DNA of 64,000 bases from Candidatus Saccharimonadota bacterium (GCA_017545525.1 JAFWMT010000007.1:1-64000), one strand, 5' to 3'. Positions 32,625-42,418 are shown, numbered from the stretch's first letter. Numbers and translations are program-made. Notes: generated by a model not told the origin, from the letters alone.

Positions 32625-33776
32625 TTAATCAAAGTGTAAGAAGCTCATGCCGCGACTTCCAACATTATTTCTAGAACAGAAATCCCCTAAATAACAGCCA
32701 ATTGATGGCCAGTTTACATTATATTCTGTTACATTTATCGAACCATCTGCATTCACGCTCTCTACCCACATCACATGTCCGTATGGTGAACCAGCTGTCG
32801 CCGGCGAAATCGCAATTGTATTCGGCGCCGGACTTTGATCAACATAGGTCTTTATCCCAGAATTTGGCACATAATAACCTACTGCATAAATATATTTATA
32901 GGCGTGGCCGCCCCAAGTATTCGTAATTCCCCATTTTTCATAAGCCTTATAGCTCGCATAACTTGTACACTGGCAAACTGCCCCACCATACGCCGAATAG
33001 GCCACGTTATCCTGCGGACAATTATTTCTTAAAGGATAAGTATTTGAACTTCCGTCCCATCGATTACCATACCCTGTTGAATTCGAAGGCGGAGTCCAAG
33101 CTAATGCTTTCAACTGATTTTCCCAATATTCCGCTGCCGCTGCCGCATCATCTGCGTTCTGTTCATATTTCGCCATCAGTTCTTTCTGGTCTTCTCGCTT
33201 CGAAGCAACAATCGCTCTGTCATCTTCATTTGCCTTCAAAGTTGCCTCTACTTCGGACTTTTGTTTGTTTAATTCTTCTTTTACTTCTTTTACTCTCTCG
33301 CTCGCCGCCGCAATTTCCTGTTTTGCAACTTCTTCGCGCGCTTGTTTCTCGGCATAATCCGAAATTGACTTACTTCCAGCTAAAATCCGAATCGGCTCCG
33401 AATCATCACTAAAATGCATTTTTACTAGCATCTCCGCCAACGCTGACTGCTCTTCTTTTAGTTTTATTTCAGTCTTCTCAATTTCCTTATTCAATTTTTT
33501 AATTTTCAGCTCATTTGCCGCAATCATATCATTTAAATCGCTAATTTCTTCACTCAGCTGTTGGATAATTTCACCTACTGTATTCGCCTTCTTAATATAC
33601 TCGCTAGCTTCATTCTGATTTTTTTGCATATTTTCCTTCGCTTCCTCACAAGCCGTATCTCCAGGTTTACAATTATATGCTTTCACAGTTGTACTGATTA
33701 AACCGCCCAAAAATCCTATCGCCATCGCTAAAAGTACTACCCACATTTTTACATTTTTGTTTCTAAGTATTACCAT
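32625..33776 (-). CDS. CHAP peptidoglycan hydrolase with coiled coil, PcsB-like
   Basis: 383 residues. An N-terminal signal/membrane segment (about 10-32) and a long coiled coil (about 40-225, with ISDLNDMIAANELKIKKLNK and EVAKQEIAAASERVKEV) are followed by a CHAP amidase/endopeptidase domain (about 265-383). Its nucleophile Cys is in AVCQCTSYASYKAYEKWG, its His in PYGHVMWVESV, and an acidic/Asn partner is in NVTEYNVNW. This build matches PcsB of streptococci, where the coiled coil is moved by FtsEX to switch the hydrolase on during septation. ftsE and ftsX lie just upstream, which supports that role. Leaderless start. Confidence 0.9.
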   Translation of the reverse strand: MVILRNKNVKMWVVLLAMAIGFLGGLISTTVKAYNCKPGDTACEEAKENMQKNQNEASEYIKKANTVGEIIQQLSEEISDLNDMIAANELKIKKLNKEIEKTEIKLKEEQSALAEMLVKMHFSDDSEPIRILAGSKSISDYAEKQAREEVAKQEIAAASERVKEVKEELNKQKSEVEATLKANEDDRAIVASKREDQKELMAKYEQNADDAAAAAEYWENQLKALAWTPPSNSTGYGNRWDGSSNTYPLRNNCPQDNVAYSAYGGAVCQCTSYASYKAYEKWGITNTWGGHAYKYIYAVGYYVPNSGIKTYVDQSPAPNTIAISPATAGSPYGHVMWVESVNADGSINVTEYNVNWPSIGCYLGDFCSRNNVGSRGMSFLHFD

Positions 33777-33782
33777 AACCTT

Positions 33783-33791
33783 ATTGTATCA
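33783..33791 (-). promoter_or_regulatory. Extended -10 promoter of the CHAP hydrolase gene
   Basis: Minus strand TGA-TACAAT, six bases from the ATG. It allows expression apart from ftsEX. Confidence 0.5.
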
Positions 33792-33827
33792 TAAGGAACA
33801 CAAAAAATCAAATTTACCACTACTATT

Positions 33828-34856
33828 TTAAGATTTATGCAGATATTTCGAAACCGCTAAACGCGCCGAAATGCGACCAATAATAATTCCCGCTAAAACA
33901 AATGCTAGAAACACTAAAATCAGTTTATTCGATTCTAAAATATTATTAATCGAAGTTACATCTATTCCATAATTAGCTAATTTCGGTGACATAAATCTAA
34001 AACCGAAATAAGAAACTGTACCCGCCACTACACCAGCAATCACTCCACAGATCTCCGCCTCAATCAAGAACGGCCCGCGGATAAAACTCTTGTCCGCCCC
34101 GACTAATTTCATCATGTAAATTTCTTCCCGCCTCGAGAAAATCGCCATTCGAATCGTCGAGAAAATAATCAATACCGAAATTACCAAGAATACACCGGCC
34201 AGTATAATTCCACCCGTCCGCGCAATCCTCGCCCAAGATGTAATTGTATTAATTTCTGTCCTGTTTACATCATAAGTCGGCGCCATACTCTTATCCGTGT
34301 TCGCTTTAAACAACTCGTCTTCTTCCACAATCGCTTTAATACTATCTAAGTTATCTACGTCATAAACTTTAATTCTCATCGTCGCTTGCATCTTCGAAAT
34401 CATCATCTCCACCATCTCGTCATCTAAAATATTCAAAATATCATCGCTTCCTTCATTCTCAGCCAAAAACTTTTTATACTCGTCTTCCGAAGTCGACGTT
34501 TCAACACTTTTAATATTCGAATCTTGCTTAATTGTTTCCGTCAATTTATCTAAAACTTCTGCCGTCGTATTTGGTTTAAAGTAAATTGTAATATCGATTT
34601 TGTCTTTCATCATCTCCGCCGTGTTTGTTAAAATCACACTCGCGACAATCGTCACAAACAAAATAATCAATGTAATCGCCATCACTACTGTCGCCGCCGT
34701 CGAAAGCCAAATATTTCTGCCGAAACCTTTTACACCATATTTAGTAATTCGCGCTTTTTCGCGAATCACATGACGTTTATGCGTTCTCCGCATCGTCTTC
34801 AAACTCTTTTTCGAAACTTTTTTTAATTTCTTTTCTTTTTCTGCTTTCTCCACCAT
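33828..34856 (-). CDS. ftsX: Cell division protein FtsX
   Basis: 342 residues. A basic cytoplasmic N-terminus (1-50), a first membrane segment (about 52-78), an outer loop of about 120 residues with KDKIDITIYFKPNTTAEVLD, and three more membrane segments in the C-terminal FtsX domain (GGIILAGVFLVISVLIIFST, then REEIYMMKLVGADKSFIRGPF). With FtsE it forms the transporter-like switch that activates septal hydrolases; the outer loop would contact the PcsB-like protein encoded next. Its start codon overlaps the ftsE stop. Confidence 0.93.
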   Translation of the reverse strand: MVEKAEKEKKLKKVSKKSLKTMRRTHKRHVIREKARITKYGVKGFGRNIWLSTAATVVMAITLIILFVTIVASVILTNTAEMMKDKIDITIYFKPNTTAEVLDKLTETIKQDSNIKSVETSTSEDEYKKFLAENEGSDDILNILDDEMVEMMISKMQATMRIKVYDVDNLDSIKAIVEEDELFKANTDKSMAPTYDVNRTEINTITSWARIARTGGIILAGVFLVISVLIIFSTIRMAIFSRREEIYMMKLVGADKSFIRGPFLIEAEICGVIAGVVAGTVSYFGFRFMSPKLANYGIDVTSINNILESNKLILVFLAFVLAGIIIGRISARLAVSKYLHKS

Positions 34857-35623
34857 TATTGTATTACCTTCCTAGTTCTTAAAGCATGTCCAGGCATTTG
34901 TACTTTTCTAGCCGGCATCTTCGGTACCGGTTTTTCGTCTAATTTATAAATACCATTATTCTTCTGGTCATTCACGATTTTCCCGTCTTTCATCGTAACT
35001 ACTCGCTTTTGTAAACTATTTACAATATTTTCATTATGCGTCGTTACTAAAATCGTCGTCCCAAAATCATTAATCTTTTTGAGGAGCTGAATAATTTCTT
35101 CCGTCGTTAATTTATCCAGATTTGCCGTCGGCTCATCCGCAATCAAAATTTTCGGCTGTCTCGCTACGCTCCGCGCAATCGAAACCCGTTGCTGTTGTCC
35201 ACCCGAAAGCTGATCCGGAAACTTTTTCGCCTGGTCCAATAAATCAACTAACTCCAAAACTTTCGGCACCGTTCTCCGAATTTCTTTTCCGCTCATCCCC
35301 GCAATTTCTAACGCAAACGCTACGTTTTCATAAACCGTCCGTCTCGGTAAAAGCTTAAAATCTTGAAACACGACTCCAAGCCTTCTTCTGTATCCCGGAA
35401 TATGGCGCTTTTTTACATAATCAAGGTCAATCCCACCAATAATAATCTTCCCCGAATCCGGATTCTCTTCCTTCGTAATCATCTTCATTAAAGTCGATTT
35501 CCCTGCCCCAGATTTCCCCACTAAAAAGACAAACTCGTTCGGTTCAATATGTAAAGAAACATTGTCTAGCGCCGGCGCCGAATCGCCAGGATAAGTCTTT
35601 GTTACGGAATCTAACAATATCAT
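34856..35623 (-). CDS. ftsE: Cell division ATP-binding protein FtsE
   Basis: 255 residues. ABC ATPase with Walker A GKSGAGKSTLMKMI (about 37-50), Q-loop GVVFQDFKLLP, signature LSGGQQQRVSIARSVA (about 139-154), Walker B ILIADEPTANLD and H-loop THNENIV. A C-terminal extension of about 35 residues beyond the usual FtsE (KPVPKMPARKVQMPGHALRT) is present. Heads the ftsE-ftsX-CHAP-ctpA-GT series. Leaderless start with TGC-TAAAAT six bases before the ATG. Confidence 0.95.
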   Translation of the reverse strand: MILLDSVTKTYPGDSAPALDNVSLHIEPNEFVFLVGKSGAGKSTLMKMITKEENPDSGKIIIGGIDLDYVKKRHIPGYRRRLGVVFQDFKLLPRRTVYENVAFALEIAGMSGKEIRRTVPKVLELVDLLDQAKKFPDQLSGGQQQRVSIARSVARQPKILIADEPTANLDKLTTEEIIQLLKKINDFGTTILVTTHNENIVNSLQKRVVTMKDGKIVNDQKNNGIYKLDEKPVPKMPARKVQMPGHALRTRKVIQ

Positions 35624-35629
35624 AACTTT

Positions 35630-35638
35630 ATTTTAGCA
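35630..35638 (-). promoter_or_regulatory. Extended -10 promoter of ftsEX
   Basis: Minus strand TGC-TAAAAT, six bases (35624-35629) from the ATG. Confidence 0.5.
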
Positions 35639-35677
35639 TAAGTTCAAAAATAGGCAAATTTATTTATACTATATCTA

Positions 35678-37996
35678 TTATTTTATGATATGAAAACTAA
35701 TATTTTTCGTCTTTTGGTCTTTTGCTTGATAAATCGTACTAGGCTCAATCTTCGCTCCCGGGTACTTTTTCTCTACTTCTTTCAAAGTATCTGCATAACT
35801 CTTATCCGTCGTAATCGTCAAATCTTCTGTTTCTTTTTTTGTACAATCAATTCGTTTTTCTCGCGACATATATTTTAAAATTATTCCTAAATCAATTTCA
35901 AATCCCGCAAGATACGGCGCCAATTTAAATTCATTCTTCACTGAATTTTTAAATTCTCCTACCACGCCTAAATATTCACCATTCACAAAAATCTCTACTG
36001 ATCGCTTTGACTCAAATGGCTTTCCCTCGGCCCTTCCTTTCTTAAATGGCAAAAATTCCGCCACAATATTAAACTCTTCCAAAATTTTCGCTACATATTT
36101 TTTCGCTTTATAATACGCCGTTTCCGTATTTTTCCGTTCTGCAACAATAAAGCCTAAAGACATTTTTTCCGCCGGTACATCTTCATCATTTAATCCTAAA
36201 TCTCGTGGATAAACTTTATTCATTTCATAAATCGCAAATTTCTCAACTGGTATCTTCTCATTCATATAAGTTTTTTCTAACAAACTTGGGACAATCGATT
36301 GTCTAACAAACTGTAATTCCGGCGAAATCGAATTAACGATTTTATACGAATTTTTTACATCCTGTCCTACTTTTTCTAATAATTTTTCACTCACAAAACT
36401 ATAAGTTAAAACTTCATTCGCGCCCAATCTTATCATCAAGTTTCTTAAATTAGTTTTTAGCTCCCATGTCAAATTCTTTTCCGCTGTCGCGTGTAATGGC
36501 AAAGTCGGTTCAATGTTGTCATATCCAAGTAACCTCCCCACTTCTTCTATGATATCTTCTTTTATCTTAATATCCGTTCGCCACCTTGGCGCAATCACCT
36601 TAAATCCATTACTATCTTTTTCTAATTTAAAACCAACATTCTCTAAAGTTTTCTTGATTAATTCTTTTTCATAATTTGTACCAAGCAATGTGTTAATTTC
36701 TTCCGCCGAAATAATAATCTCTACGTCGCCACCAACTTTTTTAAACTCATCCGCCACCGTCACAATTTTAAAACCATCTTTTAGCATCTTCGCACATTCT
36801 TCCGCGACTTCTCGCGTTTGATATGGCGGCTGTCCTTTGGTAAATCGTGTAATCGCCTCGCTGAAAATCCCGTGCGCCATTTGCGTTTTTCTTAAGTTAT
36901 AAAGACTAAATGTTGCCGATTCGATAATAATACTTTTAGTTCCTTCGTCAATCATTGTCGACTGTCCGCCCATCGCTCCCGCGAGCGCCACTGGTTTATT
37001 ATTCGACGTAATTACAATATCACTTTCAATTAGTTCAACTTCTTTTTCGTCCAAAAGCACTAACCTTTCGCCTTTCTTCGCTAGTCTCACTCCAATCTCC
37101 GGCTTCTCTGCTCCTCCCACTTTAACGAATTTATCATAATCAAACGCATGCAAAGGTTGCCCGGTCAACAACATCAAATAATTCGTTGCATCTACAATCG
37201 GGCTAATTGGCTTCATTCCCGATTTACTTAAAATCGTATCTACCCACGATAAATATTTCTTTTTCATCTCTCCATGCTTTTCCAATACTACCGCCGTATA
37301 TCGTTGACAAATATCCGCATCAATTGTTATTGAAATAGCACTATTGAAAGTTTTCTTTAAGAAGCCTTCTAGGTTTGGTCTCCGCTCTAAAGTATGTTTT
37401 TCAAACTTTAGGCCCAAAATTCCAGCTACTTCGCGCGCGAATCCGATTATACCGAAACAATCCGGTCGATGCGTTAACGATTTATTTTCAATCTCCAAGA
37501 TTAAATCTTTCAATCCGAAAACGTCCGCCAACAACACTCCAGGTTGTGCCATTTCTGGGTCAATTTCAACAATCCCCGAATGATCATCGCCAAAATCTAG
37601 TTCATCTGCTCCTGCAAGCATACCATTCGAATCATATTTATTCAGCATCTTCCGCTTACCGATTTTAAACGGCGCATCTTCATGTACCGACGCTGGCACA
37701 ATTGCTCCCGGTTTAATCCAAGCCGCCAACATTCCTTCTCGCACATTTGGTGCTCCACAAACCACTTGTATTAGTTCATCCGAGCCATCATTTATTTGGC
37801 ATAAAGTTAAATGTGTTTCCGGAATTTTTTCACATTTTTCAACTCTCACCACATATATATTGTCATATTTATGTGTCTCGTCAATCACTCCTTCTACTTC
37901 AACTAGTCTCGCGCCAATCAACCGAATCAATTCTTCATCCGAAACTGTCTCCGGGATTTCTACATATTTTTTTAACCAGTTCAACGATATTTTCAT
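35678..37996 (-). CDS. pheT: Phenylalanyl-tRNA synthetase beta subunit
   Basis: 772 residues, full length. Domains in order: N-terminal strand MKISLNWLKKYVEIP, EMAP-like tRNA-binding OB (about 45-155, VVCGAPNVREGMLAAWIKPGA), B3/B4 editing region with ENKSLTHRPDCFG (about 190-205), B5 (about 425-510, INTLLGTNYEKELIKKTLENVGF, EVGRLLGYDNIEP), core, and a C-terminal ferredoxin-fold anticodon-binding domain (about 690-772). Charges tRNA-Phe as an alpha2-beta2 enzyme with PheS. GGGAGGAAAAG before the ATG; follows pheS in one unit. Confidence 0.96.
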   Translation of the reverse strand: MKISLNWLKKYVEIPETVSDEELIRLIGARLVEVEGVIDETHKYDNIYVVRVEKCEKIPETHLTLCQINDGSDELIQVVCGAPNVREGMLAAWIKPGAIVPASVHEDAPFKIGKRKMLNKYDSNGMLAGADELDFGDDHSGIVEIDPEMAQPGVLLADVFGLKDLILEIENKSLTHRPDCFGIIGFAREVAGILGLKFEKHTLERRPNLEGFLKKTFNSAISITIDADICQRYTAVVLEKHGEMKKKYLSWVDTILSKSGMKPISPIVDATNYLMLLTGQPLHAFDYDKFVKVGGAEKPEIGVRLAKKGERLVLLDEKEVELIESDIVITSNNKPVALAGAMGGQSTMIDEGTKSIIIESATFSLYNLRKTQMAHGIFSEAITRFTKGQPPYQTREVAEECAKMLKDGFKIVTVADEFKKVGGDVEIIISAEEINTLLGTNYEKELIKKTLENVGFKLEKDSNGFKVIAPRWRTDIKIKEDIIEEVGRLLGYDNIEPTLPLHATAEKNLTWELKTNLRNLMIRLGANEVLTYSFVSEKLLEKVGQDVKNSYKIVNSISPELQFVRQSIVPSLLEKTYMNEKIPVEKFAIYEMNKVYPRDLGLNDEDVPAEKMSLGFIVAERKNTETAYYKAKKYVAKILEEFNIVAEFLPFKKGRAEGKPFESKRSVEIFVNGEYLGVVGEFKNSVKNEFKLAPYLAGFEIDLGIILKYMSREKRIDCTKKETEDLTITTDKSYADTLKEVEKKYPGAKIEPSTIYQAKDQKTKNISFHIIK

Positions 37997-38009
37997 TTTC
38001 TTTTCCTCC

Positions 38010-38969
38010 CTAATTAAACGCTCTTAAGAAATTAAGATTTCCCGACTCAAAATCTCTCACATCATTTAACCCGTAGCGTAACATCACTAACCGATCAATC
38101 CCGCCACCCCATGCAAAGCCATGGTCTTTCTCCGGATCAATCCCCGCCATCTTCAACACATTCGGATGAATCATCCCGCAACCCAACATTTCTAGAAAGT
38201 CCCCCCTCTTCCCGCCTAAACTTTTCGGTTTTTCGATCATAAATTCAAGCGATGGCTCCGTAAATGGGAAATAACCAGGTTGCGTCCGAATATTCAATTT
38301 CTGTTCATAATATTTTTCGAAAAACTCTCGCAAAATCCCCAGCATCTGCCCCATATTGCAATCCGAAGAAACATATACCCCTTCGCATTGATAGAATGTA
38401 TGTTCATGCGTCGCATCCGTATCTTCGTTCCTAAACACCCGCCCCGGCACAACTACAGCTATCGCTTTCCCTTCGTCTAAGTTCTTTTTGTATTGTTTCA
38501 AAACCCGATGCTGCATTGTTGAAGTATGCGCCGGTGGGATTAGCCCTTCTTCCGTTCGAAAAGTGTCATACCCATCCCGCGCTGGATGCTCTTTCGCAAA
38601 ATTCAAAGAATCAAACATATGGTATTCATCGTCTAATTGCCGAGATTCTACTACATTAAAGCCCATCATTTGGTAAATCGAAACTACCCGATCAAGCTCT
38701 GTCATTAATGGATGCGCCGAACCCATTTCTGTCGGATAAAACTCCGGCATCTTTTCATTTACGCCCGACCACGCCGTTACATCAATTTCTTCTACCTCTA
38801 CGTCTAATAACGCTTTCTCCGCTTCTGCAATCTTCTTTAAAATTTCCGTTCTTCGCTCATTGATTTTTCGACCAAACTCCGCTCTTTCCGCGACCGGCAA
38901 ATCTCGAATCTTCCCCGCCTCAGTATTGATTTTTTTCAATTCTTTTTTTAATTCATCCATTTCTACCAT
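38010..38969 (-). CDS. pheS: Phenylalanyl-tRNA synthetase alpha subunit
   Basis: 319 residues. N-terminal coiled coil (1-50), then the class II catalytic core: HPLMTELDRVVSIYQMMGF, TIP-type AHTSTMQHRVL, GRVFRNEDTDATHEHTFYQCEGV (motif 2), and GCGMIHPNVLKMAGIDPE with FAWGGGIDRLVMLRYGL (motif 3). TATAAT lies 11 bases before the ATG on the minus strand; an in-frame ATG three codons on is an alternative start. First gene of pheS-pheT. Confidence 0.96.
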   Translation of the reverse strand: MVEMDELKKELKKINTEAGKIRDLPVAERAEFGRKINERRTEILKKIAEAEKALLDVEVEEIDVTAWSGVNEKMPEFYPTEMGSAHPLMTELDRVVSIYQMMGFNVVESRQLDDEYHMFDSLNFAKEHPARDGYDTFRTEEGLIPPAHTSTMQHRVLKQYKKNLDEGKAIAVVVPGRVFRNEDTDATHEHTFYQCEGVYVSSDCNMGQMLGILREFFEKYYEQKLNIRTQPGYFPFTEPSLEFMIEKPKSLGGKRGDFLEMLGCGMIHPNVLKMAGIDPEKDHGFAWGGGIDRLVMLRYGLNDVRDFESGNLNFLRAFN

Positions 38970-39021
38970 ATATAATATATATTATACCTCTAAAACTATT
39001 TTTTTATTAAAAACCATTCTA

Positions 39022-42000
39022 TTATACAGCGAAAGTACGATTCCTTACGTCCGCAAACAGAATTTCATTCAACAATATCGCATCTTCCGCTAACGTATTT
39101 TCGTTATCAAACATCAAATTTTTTTCTATCTCAACTCTCGGTTCACCAAACGCGTATCTATCGCTTGGGTCATAATTCGCAATATAGTTATAGTATTCAA
39201 TCAAAGCTAAAGTATCCGAAACCTCTTCCTTCGTCATACCAGAAATTCTTGCAATCTGGCCCTCGAACGATCTATCTAACGGATTTTCTTCGTAATATTC
39301 TTCCAAGAAAGCAACTGTAGAGTTCGAAGCTAGTAAACCCATATCATTCCCTACTCGTTGGTCTATATTGTATGTTGAAAAATCTTCCATCATCTTATCG
39401 AATGCCGCATCGCCAGTATTACCAGTACAAGCCAATCCGCTATTCCATTTAAAATTCCTTTCTTGTTCAGCGGCATCAATTGCATCCACAAAACCCTCAA
39501 ACGGGACAAAATTCGCGCCAAAATTCAATAAGCCATTTACAGCAGCGTTATCACTAGTAGTAGCCTTTTGTATATAGCCCTCAACTGCCGCGTTCATAGT
39601 GCCAGGTTGAGTATCACTCGTAACGCATGCAACAATATATTTGGCATAATCCGAATCCGATTTAACTTTAGGATTACCATGAGCATCCTCGCCATCAAAA
39701 CTACCATAACTTTGCATTCTTTGAGCAACCGCATCTGGATCCTCCGTTGTCAATGCATTTACATAAGCTCCGGCATATTTATTACAAGCAAAATCTCCTG
39801 CTACCCCAACCGATTTTAGATAACCACAGTTACTATCACTTGCTATTGAAATAGCATAATGTCCCACTTCGTTAGCCGCGCTCACAGATGGATTCACTAA
39901 CGCAATAGCCGAGTCGCCAGTCAAACTAGCTATAGAAGAAACTGTCGACATTATCGTTCCTCCACTTGACTTATTCATAATCGGCAAAAACGAACTGTAT
40001 AAACTTCCTAGAAAAGTATATTCACTCGTAATATCAAATGGGCTTTTAGTTGTACGTTCATACTCCGCCCATTCTTTTTCCGCCTCATTCGTAAGCGCGA
40101 AAACTTCTATAGCATTTTCTTTGTTTGCATACCTTCCTGAACTCATCTGTAAATTACTACCGAAAATATTCGCTGCTCCACTTTGTAACGAAGAACCGCC
40201 TGGTAAACCAAGAAAAATCTCTGGAAGCTTACTTGAAAACCAATTTGCAATAGTCGGGGTAACTACAGCTATAACTGAGGTAATCAAAACCATAGCACCA
40301 GCAAGTCTAGCTCCGCTCACCGCACCTTTTATTATTTCTTTTACGCCTTTAGCGACCCCAAATGTAAATATCGAAGCGATGTCAGTTATTCCGTCGACTA
40401 AACCTGCTACTGCCTGCACGCCATTGCAAATCTTGAATGCCATTATCCCTCCGCCAAACCCAGCCACTGCAGAAGCAATCTCCGCAAACGCTCCACCTCC
40501 TCCAGATATAGACCTAATTGCACTTTTAGTAGCATACTCACGGTTTACTATCAAAGAACTCGGATCGTCTTCATCAATAATATTTTCCGTAGCAAAAGGT
40601 GCATTAAAACCATCACTCTCAGTAATGGCACCCTCCACTTCTACTTCTTTACCATCTAAATCGTATAATTTTGTCTTTACAGATTTGTTCACATTATTAA
40701 GAGCGAGATTAGTAGTTTCATCGCCATCACCATATTTTGTTTTATCAGCTATCTCCAACATTTTGGACGCATGACTTATCACATTCATTGTTTGTACTGC
40801 GCCAATTGCCATACTGATAGCCCCTATACCTCTCAAGACAGCACAGCTTAACGAAGAGCTCAACATTGCTACTTTTTGAGCCTTAGCACTCAACCCTTTT
40901 GATATAGCATCCGCCTTAGGATTGTCAGTACTGACCTTTCCACTTTCAGCTTCTACTTCAGCATACGTTTTCCCATTAGGAAGCTCGTCACTACCCTCGG
41001 CCGGACGCTGCACTGTATTACCATCTTCATCGGTATCCTCTTTAGTCGCCGATATTTCACTATCTTCAATCCCCTCACTTTTGTTCTTCATCATCATCTC
41101 ATCCACTTTTTCTTGAGTCGGCTCATCTATGTCAGTCTGATTACGAGCGTTATCTCCTACAACTCTCTTTAACATAAGGTCCGCCATATCATCAAACCAT
41201 CCAGCAATCTTACCAGTAAAAGATATTGTTGCTGTATCATAGTTCATTTTAAAATTCTTATTTGTTTTTCTCGCACTAGCCAATGTCGTTCCAGAATCAG
41301 TAATTTTAATTTTCTTACCATCTACATCCACTTCCGTCCCGACAAATTTATTAGCCCTCGACACGTCACCATCATCCCCAACTATTGGTATTACCCTTCC
41401 ATCTGGATCCTCGAAAACTAACATTCTCAATTCATTCCCGTCCGCATCTGTAACCTCAACATAATTTATGCCCTGTGCCTTAAGTTTATTACTTAGCTCA
41501 GGAGTCATTTTCGTCTTAGAACCTCTGCCACTCAACAACTTCTTCATTCTGTAATTAGCTCTCAAACCTATTATGGCACTATTTTGTCCAAACATCGAAG
41601 TAATATTTTCTTTCCATGCAATAATTTGAGAAGACAAATTACCAAAACTTATCATTCCAAATCCAACTATAGCAATAATAATGCCAGCAAAAGTCAGAGG
41701 TGTACTCTTTTTCAAAAGCCCCTTCTTCTTTTTATTCGATTCTGCAGAATTTTTATTTTTTCCATCATTCGAATAAAAACCCCTTGCTTTTTCTTCTTCT
41801 CCACGAGTATTATCAATCCCATCACCAGGTCGATAAAATCCATCGTCATTTATATTGTTTTTACTTGCTCCATCCTCATTAGATTTCAATTCATTCTGCG
41901 CTCCGCCAACCTTTTCTCTCATCCCCTTTTTCTTATCATCTCTCAAGCCCGCTGGTCTATCGCCCCCACCAGAACCGCCCAAAAAACCAGGCGTCACGCC

Positions 42001-42060
42001 CGACCTTCCAGATTCAAGCACGGCACGACTAGGATCGTTTTCTCTCAAACCATCATCCAT
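39022..42060 (-). CDS. Unknown 1012-residue membrane protein
   Basis: Not recognised. A hydrophilic, disordered, Gly/Lys/Asn-rich cytoplasmic N-terminus (1-118) is followed by a first membrane segment (about 121-141, PLTFAGIIIAIVGFGMISFG). After a charged region with acidic stretches (about 300-385) come further hydrophobic stretches at about 398-425, 523-555 and 583-608. A long C-terminal part (about 650-1012) is polar and has scattered cysteines (YLKSVGVAGDFACNKY, YIVACVTSDT, GLACTGNTGD) that could form disulfides outside the cell. Such large polytopic proteins occur in Saccharibacteria, but I know no function. The gene before it (42113-42352) encodes a small membrane protein and may act with it. 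The AT-rich TATATTATATATAATAT directly before the ATG suggests a leaderless start. Confidence 0.75.
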   Translation of the reverse strand: MDDGLRENDPSRAVLESGRSGVTPGFLGGSGGGDRPAGLRDDKKKGMREKVGGAQNELKSNEDGASKNNINDDGFYRPGDGIDNTRGEEEKARGFYSNDGKNKNSAESNKKKKGLLKKSTPLTFAGIIIAIVGFGMISFGNLSSQIIAWKENITSMFGQNSAIIGLRANYRMKKLLSGRGSKTKMTPELSNKLKAQGINYVEVTDADGNELRMLVFEDPDGRVIPIVGDDGDVSRANKFVGTEVDVDGKKIKITDSGTTLASARKTNKNFKMNYDTATISFTGKIAGWFDDMADLMLKRVVGDNARNQTDIDEPTQEKVDEMMMKNKSEGIEDSEISATKEDTDEDGNTVQRPAEGSDELPNGKTYAEVEAESGKVSTDNPKADAISKGLSAKAQKVAMLSSSLSCAVLRGIGAISMAIGAVQTMNVISHASKMLEIADKTKYGDGDETTNLALNNVNKSVKTKLYDLDGKEVEVEGAITESDGFNAPFATENIIDEDDPSSLIVNREYATKSAIRSISGGGGAFAEIASAVAGFGGGIMAFKICNGVQAVAGLVDGITDIASIFTFGVAKGVKEIIKGAVSGARLAGAMVLITSVIAVVTPTIANWFSSKLPEIFLGLPGGSSLQSGAANIFGSNLQMSSGRYANKENAIEVFALTNEAEKEWAEYERTTKSPFDITSEYTFLGSLYSSFLPIMNKSSGGTIMSTVSSIASLTGDSAIALVNPSVSAANEVGHYAISIASDSNCGYLKSVGVAGDFACNKYAGAYVNALTTEDPDAVAQRMQSYGSFDGEDAHGNPKVKSDSDYAKYIVACVTSDTQPGTMNAAVEGYIQKATTSDNAAVNGLLNFGANFVPFEGFVDAIDAAEQERNFKWNSGLACTGNTGDAAFDKMMEDFSTYNIDQRVGNDMGLLASNSTVAFLEEYYEENPLDRSFEGQIARISGMTKEEVSDTLALIEYYNYIANYDPSDRYAFGEPRVEIEKNLMFDNENTLAEDAILLNEILFADVRNRTFAV

Positions 42061-42112
42061 ATATTATATATAATATATTACTTATGTTTAATTTGCAAGC
42101 AAAGCAACTATA

Positions 42113-42352
42113 TTAACGTATCGGTAACGCAATAGATATTAAAGAAATTATTGCCAACACAATTAAAACGACCCACACCCACCCAAATTTACTAGTTTTC
42201 TTTAAATCCTTTAAATATTCTGCATCTTCCGCAAGGTCCGGGTCCTCTCCAGAAATATCTGACGTCTCCATCGCCCGTGCTCTCAAATCCGCATCAATCC
42301 TTCTGGAAAGCTCATTATCCATTTGATTATTTTTATTTACAATTACACCCAT
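42113..42352 (-). CDS. Small membrane protein of unknown function
   Basis: 79 residues from ATG 42352, preferred over an upstream Met at 42403 because AGGA lies just before it and the -10 would otherwise be inside the gene. An acidic and Arg-rich N-terminal part (NELSRRIDADLRARAMET, DPDLAEDAEYLKDL) is followed by one C-terminal membrane segment (about 55-75, VWVVLIVLAIISLISIAL). Tail-anchored layout. Upstream of the 1012-residue membrane protein on the same strand. Function unknown. Confidence 0.6.
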   Translation of the reverse strand: MGVIVNKNNQMDNELSRRIDADLRARAMETSDISGEDPDLAEDAEYLKDLKKTSKFGWVWVVLIVLAIISLISIALPIR

Positions 42353-42389
42353 GTTTTTCCTAAATAAATTATAATTTGATAACTTTTTT

Positions 42390-42418
42390 ATTATATCATA
42401 CAATTTTCATGGTATAAT
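42390..42418. promoter_or_regulatory. Overlapping divergent promoters
   Basis: Plus strand: TGG-TATAAT with TATAAT at 42413-42418, driving the aquaporin-family gene. Minus strand: TGA-TATAAT with -10 at 42390-42395, driving the small membrane protein. The minus -10 sits where the plus -35 should be, so the two polymerases would compete. Confidence 0.5.

Noticed and set aside
38965-38990. AT-rich palindromes such as TATATAATATATATTATA before pheS, the 1012-residue gene and ugd as operators
   Set aside because: In an A+T-rich region these arise easily around -10 elements and the copies differ; not enough to claim a binding site.
40121-40774. Plus-strand frame of 217 codons inside the 1012-residue membrane protein gene
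   Set aside because: Composition is the antisense image of the membrane protein; no initiation signals.
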